6,669 nucleotides of DNA from Thiomonas sp. (GTDB lineage Bacteria > Pseudomonadota > Gammaproteobacteria > Burkholderiales > Burkholderiaceae): contig DAIAZB010000284.1 in assembly GCA_027443745.1 (NCBI GenBank), forward strand, positions 1 through 6,669, given 5' to 3'. The first letter of the stretch is position 1, and the number at the start of each line of letters is the position of its first letter. The position numbers were made by a program, and so were the translations under genes. The notes beneath the pieces were generated by a model. That model was not told the DNA's origin, made no database searches, and saw only the letters and a list, made by a program, of their open reading frames with translations. Shown here one piece after another: positions 1 through 6,669 of the stretch.

Positions 1-282
1 TTGCTGCAGGCCCAGGTGTGGGGCCAGGGCTTCGCCGCGCCGGTGTTCGCCAGCCGCGTGGAGGTGCTGCAGCAAGGCCAGCTTGGCGAGCGCCACATGA
101 AGGCCCGCGTGCGCCTGCTCGACGCCCCGGCCGGCGCCGGCGCCACGCGGGAACTCATCGCCTGGAACCGCAGCGATTTTCTTCCAGCCCAGGCCCGCGT
201 CGCCTGGCGCCTGGACACCAACATCTGGCAGGGCCGCACCCAGACGCGCATGGTGCTCGAGGCGGTGGAGGATTCGGGCTGA
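1..282 (+). CDS. recJ: RecJ, single-stranded-DNA-specific 5'-3' exonuclease, C-terminal fragment
   Basis: RecJ degrades single-stranded DNA 5' to 3' in recombinational and mismatch repair in the cytoplasm. Only the last 93 codons are present; the frame is open from base 1, so the gene begins outside the window and the first TTG is an internal codon, not a start. The visible part fits the C-terminal OB-like domain: a WGQGFAAPVF segment, then VLQQGQLGERHMKARVRL (family pattern 'vGe+HlklrL'), an IAWN strand, and a closing VAWRLDTNIWQGRTQTRMVLE strand pair (family pattern 'yrLd.N.f.G...lqlvve'). The catalytic DHH/DHHA1 domains are off the window. It ends in TGA, 73 bases before the next gene on the same strand; no terminator hairpin is obvious in that gap. 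The call rests on recalled family patterns; no other family I know fits this block. Confidence 0.85.
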   Translation: MLQAQVWGQGFAAPVFASRVEVLQQGQLGERHMKARVRLLDAPAGAGATRELIAWNRSDFLPAQARVAWRLDTNIWQGRTQTRMVLEAVEDSG

Positions 283-355
283 ATTTGTCTTTCAGCAGGG
301 TGGATTCCCGACAAAAGACGCGGCGTCAACGCGATTGCCGGTATGCTTTGAAGCC

Positions 356-3300
356 ATGCAAGAACCCGAATCTGACGCCGGCCTGACGACTGAAGGCAGG
401 AAATCCACATCGCAGAATGATGCGACCTTGCAGGCGCTTGCCCACGCCAATGTGGCCACCGAGCTGGATTTGCTGCTGTTGTCGTCCGATCAGGAATCGG
501 TTCTGTACCCTGAGCTGCTGGAATTTTTGCTGCATCGCGCAGGGCTGGACGCCGTGTGGCTGGGGCATCGCGGCTTCGAGAGTGAACTGGTGTTCGACGC
601 GATCGACGGTGTCGGCATGGAAGCCTACCTGGCGGATGTCACCATCGGTTTCGATCGCGATGAGCAAGGTCCGGTGGTGCTGGCATGGAACAGCGGCATG
701 CCGCAAATCGTGACCGACTGGGCGACCGACCCGCGCACCGTGGCGTGGCGCGAGGCTGCGGCGCGGGCCGGTTGGCGCGGAGGCGCGGTCTTGCCGGTGC
801 AGGGGGCGGACGGCCGGCGCGACCTGCTGGCGATGTACAGCCGCAAGCCGTATTTTTTCGACCAGGTCCACAACCAGCGCCTGGTCTGGCATCTGCACGC
901 CGTGCTGGGGCTGAAACTCGGGCGCATGCGGCTGATGAACCAGTTGCGCGAGCAGGGGCGGTCGCTGCAAATGCTCAAGGCCGCGATCGAAGCCAGCGAG
1001 TTCGGCGTGTGCGTGGCCGATGCCCAAACGCCCGACTACCCGCTGGTGTACGTGAACCCAGGTTTCGAGCGCATTTCCGGCTATACGGCGGCCCAGGCGC
1101 TGGGGCGCAATCCCCGCTTTCTGCAAGGTGGCGAGAACAAGCAACCCGCCTTGGAGGAGTTGCGCGCGGCGCTGCGCGAAGGCCGCAGTTGCAGCGTGCA
1201 ATTGCGCAATGTCCGGGCCGATGGCCGCGTGTTCTGGAATGAGATGAGCCTGGCCCCGGTGCGGGACGAGGGCGGCACGATCACCCATGTCGTCGGCCTG
1301 GTCAACGACGTGAGCGCCCGCCACGCGCTGGAGGCGGAGAACGCCAGCACGCAGGGCCTGTACCGTGCCTTGCTGGCAGAGGAAGAGCTGGTGCTGAGCG
1401 CCACCGATCTGCCCGAAATGTTGCAGCAGGCTTGCGAGCGCCTGAGCGCAAGCGACCTGTTCAGCGCGGCACTGGTGGGGCGCGCCGGACCCCAGGGCGA
1501 CATCGATCTGCTGGCCCAGGCCGGCCGGATCAGGATCAGCGAAACCTGGTACCGCCCCAAGGTGGATGGCGAGCAGGCCGACCAGAGCCTGTCGGCGCGG
1601 GTCTGGAACAGCAAGCGCCTGCAGTTCAGCAACGACTACCTGAATGAGCCCGCATTCAGCCTCTACCGCGACGAGTTGCGCGAAGTCGGGGGCCGCTCGG
1701 TGGCCATTGCCCCGATCCTGCGCGGCGGGCATCGCTGGGCCCTGCTCGGCGTCGTCTCCGATCGGGTGGGTGTGTTCACCCCGCAGGTGGTGGAGTTGCT
1801 CGAGCGGGTTGCCGTGCTCATTGGCCATGGGCTCGACGCCTTCGATCTGCGCCGGCGGCTGCAACAGGAGCACCGGCATATTTCCTGGCTGGCCGAGCAT
1901 GATCCGCTCACGGGTCTGCTCAATCGCCGCGGCCTGCGTCTGCGGCTGGAAGAGGCGCTGTCGCAGGTGGACGCGCAGGGCGGATTTGTTGCGGTCGGCA
2001 TTCTGGACTTCGACGATTTCAAGCAGATCAACGACAACTACGGCCATGCCGCCGGCGACGGCCTGCTGCGCACCGTGGCGGCACGCCTGGTGGAGGCGGT
2101 GCGCTCCAGCGACACCGTCGCCCGCCTGGGTGGCGACGAGATCGCGCTGGTGCTGCAGGGCATGGCCGCGCGCGATGACCTGGAGCCGATGCTGAGCCGC
2201 ATTCGCCGCGCGGTGGATCTCCCCGTGGCGCTGCCCGGTGGCGAGCGTGTGGTGCATGTGCGTGCCAGCCTGGGTTTCACCATCTACCCCGACGACACCA
2301 GCGAACCCGACGACCTGCTGCGCCATGCCGACCAGGCGCTTTACGCCATCAAGCAGCAGTCGCGCAGCGCCAGTGCTCCGTTCTGGCGCGTCTACCAGCC
2401 TGCCACCGACCGCGACCACTTCAACCACCTGCGCCTGGTGCGAGACCGCTTCGCCGAGGGCGGCCTGCGCGTGCACTACCAGCCCGTGGTCGATCTGTCG
2501 AGCGGACGCGTGACCGAGATGGAAGCGCTGGCGCGGCTCGACGATGGCAACGGCAAGCTCATTGCGCCGCTGGACTTCATTCATCAGCTCGGCCGCGAGG
2601 GCCTCGTCGCCCTGACCGGCCAGGTGCTGCGCCAGGCCGTGGCCGACGCCCAGCAATGGCAGCGCGACTGGGGCGTGGAGCTGAACGTCGCGGTGAACAT
2701 GGACCCCGCCATGCTGGCCTCGGGCGAGGCGCTGGCCCTGGTGAACGATGTCGTCGCCACCGCGTCTTTTTCGGCCAAGCGCATCGTGCTCGAGATTCTG
2801 GAACACAGCGACTTTCTCTCGCTCACTTCGGCGCAGCAGGCGTTGTCGGAGCTGCGCGCCGTGGGCTGCCGCATCGCGCTCGACGACATCGGCAGCGCCT
2901 ACTCGTCGCTGTTGCGCATGAAAGAGCTGCCGATCGACATCATCAAGCTCGACCAGGGCTTCATTCGCGGGCTGGCCGAGCGGCCGCAGGATCTGCGCTT
3001 CGTGCAGAGCCTGACGCAGCTCGCGCGCGGCCTGGGGGTGGATTTCGTCGCCGAAGGCGCGGAGACCGAAGACATCGTCGAGGCGCTGCGCGCCTTGCGC
3101 GTACAGCAGGCGCAGGGCTACGGCATCGCCCGGCCCATGCCTGCCGCGGATTTCGGCCCGTGGCTGCAGAACTGGTCGCAGCGCACGCGGCCCGACGAGC
3201 CGAGCCTGCTCACACGCATTGCCGACATGCTGGTGGGCCTGGACGGGGACCTGCTGCTGGCGTCGCGTCCATCGGTCCGGAGTCCGGACCTGTCCATCAG

Positions 3301-3511
3301 CCAGACGCAGGAGCAGTGCTCGATCTGCCGGTGGCTGCGGCAAAGCGGCTTGCCGCACGACAGCCCGCTCGTCCTTGCCCACCAGGAGCTCCACGCCATG
3401 TTCCATGACTGGCTGGAAGCCGGAAGGAATGCCGACAGCAGCATGATCCAGTCGGCCCTCGACCATTTCCTGCGCACCGCGGGCGACTATCTCCACAGCC
3501 TGCGCGCCTGA
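356..3511 (+). CDS. Multi-sensor bifunctional c-di-GMP protein: GAF - LOV-like PAS - GAF - GGDEF - EAL - CZB-like tail
   Basis: 1051-residue protein without membrane segments or signal peptide, so cytoplasmic, predicted to make and/or degrade cyclic di-GMP in response to bound ligands. Domains, numbered from the ATG at 356: GAF-like ~30-185; PAS of LOV type ~205-322; second GAF-like ~340-500; GGDEF ~511-675; EAL ~700-945; CZB-like tail ~960-1051. Cyclase half: DPLTGLLNRRG entry motif (from D516), metal Asp551, Asn559, Asp568, I-site RSSD (583-586) five residues before GGDEI (592-596; Ile replaces the usual Phe). Phosphodiesterase half: EAL 723-725, Asn781, Glu813/Glu816, Asp843-Asp844, Lys864, Glu900/Glu903, Gln920, so probably active; loop 6 reads DDIGSAYSSL rather than DDFGTGYSSL. 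Tail: Cys988, Cys991, Trp993, His1009, His1013, His1017. The ATG is preferred over an in-frame TTG at 335; neither has a clear Shine-Dalgarno. It follows recJ by 73 bases and converges with lolD. The GGDEF/EAL assignment is certain; which activity dominates, and the ligands, are unknown. Confidence 0.95.
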   Translation: MQEPESDAGLTTEGRKSTSQNDATLQALAHANVATELDLLLLSSDQESVLYPELLEFLLHRAGLDAVWLGHRGFESELVFDAIDGVGMEAYLADVTIGFDRDEQGPVVLAWNSGMPQIVTDWATDPRTVAWREAAARAGWRGGAVLPVQGADGRRDLLAMYSRKPYFFDQVHNQRLVWHLHAVLGLKLGRMRLMNQLREQGRSLQMLKAAIEASEFGVCVADAQTPDYPLVYVNPGFERISGYTAAQALGRNPRFLQGGENKQPALEELRAALREGRSCSVQLRNVRADGRVFWNEMSLAPVRDEGGTITHVVGLVNDVSARHALEAENASTQGLYRALLAEEELVLSATDLPEMLQQACERLSASDLFSAALVGRAGPQGDIDLLAQAGRIRISETWYRPKVDGEQADQSLSARVWNSKRLQFSNDYLNEPAFSLYRDELREVGGRSVAIAPILRGGHRWALLGVVSDRVGVFTPQVVELLERVAVLIGHGLDAFDLRRRLQQEHRHISWLAEHDPLTGLLNRRGLRLRLEEALSQVDAQGGFVAVGILDFDDFKQINDNYGHAAGDGLLRTVAARLVEAVRSSDTVARLGGDEIALVLQGMAARDDLEPMLSRIRRAVDLPVALPGGERVVHVRASLGFTIYPDDTSEPDDLLRHADQALYAIKQQSRSASAPFWRVYQPATDRDHFNHLRLVRDRFAEGGLRVHYQPVVDLSSGRVTEMEALARLDDGNGKLIAPLDFIHQLGREGLVALTGQVLRQAVADAQQWQRDWGVELNVAVNMDPAMLASGEALALVNDVVATASFSAKRIVLEILEHSDFLSLTSAQQALSELRAVGCRIALDDIGSAYSSLLRMKELPIDIIKLDQGFIRGLAERPQDLRFVQSLTQLARGLGVDFVAEGAETEDIVEALRALRVQQAQGYGIARPMPAADFGPWLQNWSQRTRPDEPSLLTRIADMLVGLDGDLLLASRPSVRSPDLSISQTQEQCSICRWLRQSGLPHDSPLVLAHQELHAMFHDWLEAGRNADSSMIQSALDHFLRTAGDYLHSLRA

Positions 3512-3512
3512 G

Positions 3513-3547
3513 GCGCCGGGGCCGCGAGCGGGCCCGGCCCGAGGCGC
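3513..3547. terminator. GC-rich hairpin between convergent genes, possible bidirectional terminator
   Basis: The 46-base gap between the two convergent stop codons holds an interrupted inverted repeat: GCGCC (3513-3517) pairs with GGCGC (3543-3547), and GGGCC (3519-3523) with GGCCC (3536-3540). An alternative pairing joins GCCGGG (3515-3520) to CCCGGC (3533-3538). The place is right for terminating both the sensor gene and the lolD operon. Neither strand has a T-run after the hairpin: on the + strand it is followed by an A-run and on the - strand by mixed sequence. A classical intrinsic terminator is therefore not supported. Confidence 0.35.
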
Positions 3548-3557
3548 AGCAAAACCC

Positions 3558-4264
<707 letters not shown>

Positions 4265-4268
<4 letters not shown>

Positions 4269-6214
4269 GGCATGGGCCCGGCGGGGCTGGTGGAGGTCTG
4301 GAGTGATGGATGGGCTTGGGCTTGGGCCGGGGCCGGGGCCTGCGCCAGAATCGGGGATTGGCCCTGCACGTCGACTTGGGCCCGATACTCGGGCACCAGC
4401 GCAGCCAGCAGAGCCTTGACCTGAGCGGCATCGGGTTCCGGGCTGGGTGTGGCGATGCAGGCGGTCAGCGCGTTCAGGTCGAGGCTGCGGTCATCGGCGT
4501 CGCCATGCCGCGCCACGCGCAGTTTGGGGTGGGGCGTGGGCAAGGTGGTTTCGTCGTCGGCGAGCAGTTCCTCGAACAGCTTTTCGCCAGGACGCAGGCC
4601 GGTGAACACCACCGGCACTTCGTCTTCGCTCTTGCCGGAGAGGCGAATCATGAGCCGTGCGAGTTCGACGATCTTCACCGGCTCGCCCATGTCGAGCACA
4701 TAGATCTGGCCGCTCTCGCCCATCAGCCCGGCCTGCAGCACGAGCTGGGCGGCTTCCGGGATGGTCATGAAGAAACGCACGATGTCCGGGTGCGTCACCG
4801 TGACCGGCCCGCCGGCGGCGATCTGCTGCGTGAACCGCGGCACCACGCTGCCGCTGGAGCCCAGCACATTGCCGAAGCGCACGGCCACCATGCGTGTGCC
4901 CGTGTGCTGCCGGGCCACGGCCTGCAAGGCGCGCTCGGCCAGGCGCTTGCTCGCACCCATCACATTGGTGGGGTTCACGGCCTTGTCGGTGGAGATGAGC
5001 ACGAAACGCTGCGCCCCGCAGGCAGCCGCGGCGCGCGCGGCATGCAGCGTGCCCAGCACATTGGTGCGTACCGCCTCGATCGCGTTGTCGCCCTCCATCA
5101 GCGGCACATGCTTGTAGGCCGCGGCGTGGAACACCACGGCCGGCCGGTGGACGGCGAACTGCAGGCGCAAGCGCTCGGCCTCGCGCACGTTGGCGGTGAG
5201 GTAGACCACAGGCAGTTCCGGGTGACGGGCCTTGAGTTCCTGCTCCAGTTGGTAGATGGCGAACTCGGACACATCGACGCACACCAGTTTGCCCACGCCG
5301 AAGCGCGCAAGCTGGCGGCACAACTCCGAGCCGATGGAGCCGCCCGCACCCGTGACCAGGGCACAGCGCCCGGCCAGCAACTCCGACAGGCCGCGCACGT
5401 CGAGCTGCACGGCTTCGCGCCCCAGCAGATCGTCAAGCTCCAGGGTGCGGGGGCCGGCTCCGGCTTGCAACCAGTCGTCGGCGCGCGGCAGTGTGAGCAG
5501 GGCGAGGCGCGCGTCGCTGGCTTGCTCCAGCAGCAAGCGGCGGGCGGATGAACCTGCGGCGCCAGCCACCAGGGCGTGGCTCACGCCCAGTTGCCGCGCG
5601 GCGGTGCCCAGCTTCAGCGGCGGGCCGAGCACGTCCATGCCTTGCAGGCTGCGGCCGGCTTCCGAGGGCGTCGGACTGTAGATGGCCACGGCGCGCCATT
5701 GCTGGCTGGCGCGCAGGGTTTGCAGCACGGTGGCGGCGTCATCCAGGCTGCCCAGCACCAGCAGCGGCTGGGCACTCTCGCGCAGCGCGCCCAGGCTGCT
5801 GCGCTCGGCGCGCATGCGCGCCAGCAGGCGCAAGGCGAGCAAGCCGGCACCCGCCAGCAGCGGATGGATGAAGACGATGGAGCGCGGGAAATTGGGCAGG
5901 CGGATGACCAGCAGCGCCGCCGCCAGCGCCAGCGCGGCAACCCCCGAGGCCGTGGCCAGGCGGCGCACGTCCGGCAGGCTGGCGTGGCGCCATGGTGTGC
6001 GATAGGCGCCGAAGGCCAGCAGGCAGCCCCCCCACACCACCACCGCCAGCGGCAGGCTGATGGCGACGATGTGCACGATATTGGCGGGCGCGTTGTTGCT
6101 GAACAAACTGAAGCGAAAGACGAAGGATGCGAGCCAGGCCAGTGCCACCGCGGCCGCGTCGTTCAAGGGAGGAAGCCAGCCGATGCGGCTGGTGGTGCGG
6201 CGCTTGAGTTTCAT
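4265..6214 (-). CDS. capD: Membrane-bound nucleotide-sugar 4,6-dehydratase, CapD/WbpM/PglF family
   Basis: 649-residue polysaccharide-biosynthesis enzyme, close in size to WbpM (about 665 aa). The family converts UDP-GlcNAc to a UDP-4-keto-6-deoxy-HexNAc at the inner membrane. N-terminus: about four hydrophobic helices (~15-35, 47-70, 87-105, 112-133), then a cofactor-fold linker domain (~148-270). Catalytic short-chain-dehydrogenase domain: NAD-binding GAGGSIG (289-295), HAAAYKHVPLME (363-374), STDK (408-411), and MGASK (419-423), where Met takes the place of the usual YxxxK Tyr, as known for the large membrane-bound members; then RFGNV (446-450) and RPGEK (541-545). The start at 6214 is chosen because it forms an ATGA overlap with the aminotransferase stop; a longer frame open from 6307 would overlap that gene by about 97 bases and add residues unlike the family. 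The C-terminus (~621-649) is a Pro/Ala/Gln/Ser-rich tail running into lolD. The symbol is a family label; the exact sugar product is not proven. Confidence 0.9.
4312..4338 (+). repeat. Imperfect G-rich hexamer repeat with G-quadruplex pattern
   Basis: Tandem six-base units of the type GGGCTT, GGGCTT, GGGCCG, GGGCCG give five G-runs of three or four bases (starting at 4312, 4318, 4324, 4329 and 4335) separated by two- or three-base spacers. This satisfies the usual G-quadruplex pattern on the + strand, which is the template strand of the dehydratase gene. On the coding strand the repeat encodes part of the Ala/Pro/Gln tail (AQAPAPAQAQA). It lies 44 bases upstream of the lolD start codon. The repeat is seen directly; any folding or effect on expression is inference. 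Confidence 0.65.
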
Positions 6215-6669
6215 GCCGTCTGCGCCATCAGCTCCAGGCCGCGCGCCACCAATGCGCACACCCGCTCGCGCTGGGCCGCGCTCATGTTGGAGCCCGAAGG
6301 CAGGCAAACGCCGCCTTCGAACAGGGCACGGCTCACGTCATGCGTGGCCCCTCGGGGTGAGCCGGCCGAGGGGGGCGGGGACGCTTGGGACGGCACGGCG
6401 CCTGCCGGAGCCGGCGCATGCGGGACGTAGTGGCAGCCGGCGTACAGGGGCTGCAGATGCATGGGTTTCCACACCGGGCGGGCTTCGACGTTGTGGCGTT
6501 CGAGAAAGTCGAGCAGGGCATCGCGGCGCGCCTGCGCGCCTTCGCCTTCGTGCACGAAGGCCGAGAGCCAACGGGTGGAACGGTGGCCTGCGGGCTCGGC
6601 CATCCAGCGCAGGCCCGGCACGCCAGCCAGCGCCTGCCGGTATTGCGCGAACACGGCGCGGCGGCTCTG
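6211..6669 (-). CDS. DegT/DnrJ/EryC1-family nucleotide-sugar aminotransferase, C-terminal part
   Basis: The frame is open to the right edge (reading ...QSRRAVFAQYR), so the N-terminal part with the PLP-binding Lys lies outside the window; the in-frame GTG at 6654 is not taken as the start. The visible 152 codons match the C-terminal lobe of PLP-dependent sugar aminotransferases: an RRDALLDFLERHNVEARPVWKP segment, MHLQPLY, then SRALFEGGVCLPSGSNMS and a closing helix. Members such as PglE and WbpE transfer an amino group from glutamate to the keto-sugar made by a dehydratase. Here the dehydratase gene follows directly with a 4-base ATGA overlap, supporting a shared pathway to a 4-amino-4,6-dideoxy-HexNAc. 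Between HYVPH and VSRALFEGG there are roughly 25 extra Pro/Ala/Ser-rich residues compared with my recollection of the family, encoded by about 6339-6417 and containing a palindrome. The family call is strong; substrate and regiochemistry are inferred from context. Confidence 0.87.
   Translation of the reverse strand, partial: QSRRAVFAQYRQALAGVPGLRWMAEPAGHRSTRWLSAFVHEGEGAQARRDALLDFLERHNVEARPVWKPMHLQPLYAGCHYVPHAPAPAGAVPSQASPPPSAGSPRGATHDVSRALFEGGVCLPSGSNMSAAQRERVCALVARGLELMAQTA
6348..6373. repeat. Palindromic GC-rich element inside the aminotransferase gene
   Basis: A perfect 8-base inverted repeat, CCCCTCGG (6348-6355) and CCGAGGGG (6366-6373), flanks a 10-base spacer; a G-rich run (to 6380) follows directly. 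It sits within the segment coding for the unusual Pro/Ala-rich insertion of the aminotransferase. It looks like the short REP-type hairpins common between genes in some Burkholderiales, but no second copy occurs in this window, so a repeat family is only inferred. No transposase or clear target duplication is visible. Confidence 0.5.

Noticed and set aside
335..347. A TATGCT -10-like box at 342-347 ahead of the sensor gene
   Set aside because: No -35-like hexamer occurs at a 16-18 base spacing, and the implied transcript would be almost leaderless; too weak to call.
335..355. Upstream TTG start for the sensor protein
   Set aside because: It would add only seven residues and has no better ribosome-binding site; the ATG at 356 is the simpler choice, though the TTG cannot be excluded.
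968..1321. Calling the sensor a blue-light photoreceptor
   Set aside because: The flavin-bonding Cys and the signalling Gln are both absent, so normal LOV photochemistry is not expected; reported as a LOV-like PAS instead.
326..3496. A 1056-codon open frame antisense to the whole sensor gene
   Set aside because: It is codon-aligned with the sensor gene, so its stops would need TTA, CTA or TCA codons in the sense frame; these are very rare at this GC content. The translation is Gln/Arg/His/Ala-rich with no recognisable domain, while the sense strand shows GAF, PAS, GGDEF and EAL motifs.
6215..6307. Longer N-terminus for the dehydratase starting at 6307
   Set aside because: The extra 31 residues are the out-of-frame reading of the aminotransferase C-terminus, and the ATGA overlap at 6214 gives a family-like N-terminus beginning just before the first membrane helix.

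Overview
The window is GC-rich, with strong third-position G/C bias, and reads as a beta-proteobacterial chromosome, most plausibly Burkholderiales. This rests on composition and on the protein types present (a RecJ C-terminus, a LolD-type lipoprotein-export ATPase, a WbpM/CapD-type dehydratase). The genus cannot be fixed from the sequence alone. It is densely coding: the two longest gaps are 73 and 46 bases. I see no tRNA, rRNA, CRISPR array or transposase.

Left side, + strand: the last 93 codons of recJ (1-282), then one large cytoplasmic sensor protein for cyclic-di-GMP turnover (356-3511, 1051 aa). Its order is GAF - LOV-like PAS - GAF - GGDEF - EAL - CZB-like zinc-binding tail. The GGDEF half keeps its substrate residues and an RxxD inhibitory site but reads GGDEI. 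The EAL half keeps the known metal and catalytic residues. The PAS domain has the exact residue spacing of a photoactive LOV domain, but the flavin-bonding Cys is Pro and the signalling Gln is Val.

Right side, - strand, transcribed toward the first block: a DegT/DnrJ/EryC1-type nucleotide-sugar aminotransferase (6211 to beyond the right edge), a membrane-anchored nucleotide-sugar 4,6-dehydratase (4265-6214), and lolD (3558-4268). Each junction is a 4-base ATGA stop/start overlap, so the three are almost certainly one translationally coupled operon. Dehydratase plus aminotransferase is the core pair for making 4-amino-4,6-dideoxy-HexNAc sugars (bacillosamine-like) for surface glycans. lolD is an unexpected third member, because it normally sits with its permease gene lolC.

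The two blocks converge on a 46-base gap holding a GC-rich hairpin. The oddest features are the Cys-less, Gln-less LOV fold, a CZB-like tail lacking the first His ligand, a G-quadruplex-type hexamer repeat just upstream of lolD, an in-frame Pro/Ala-rich insertion with a perfect palindrome inside the aminotransferase, and lolD coupled to a glycan gene. I found no clearly new multi-gene system. The sensor protein and the lolD arrangement are the best leads.
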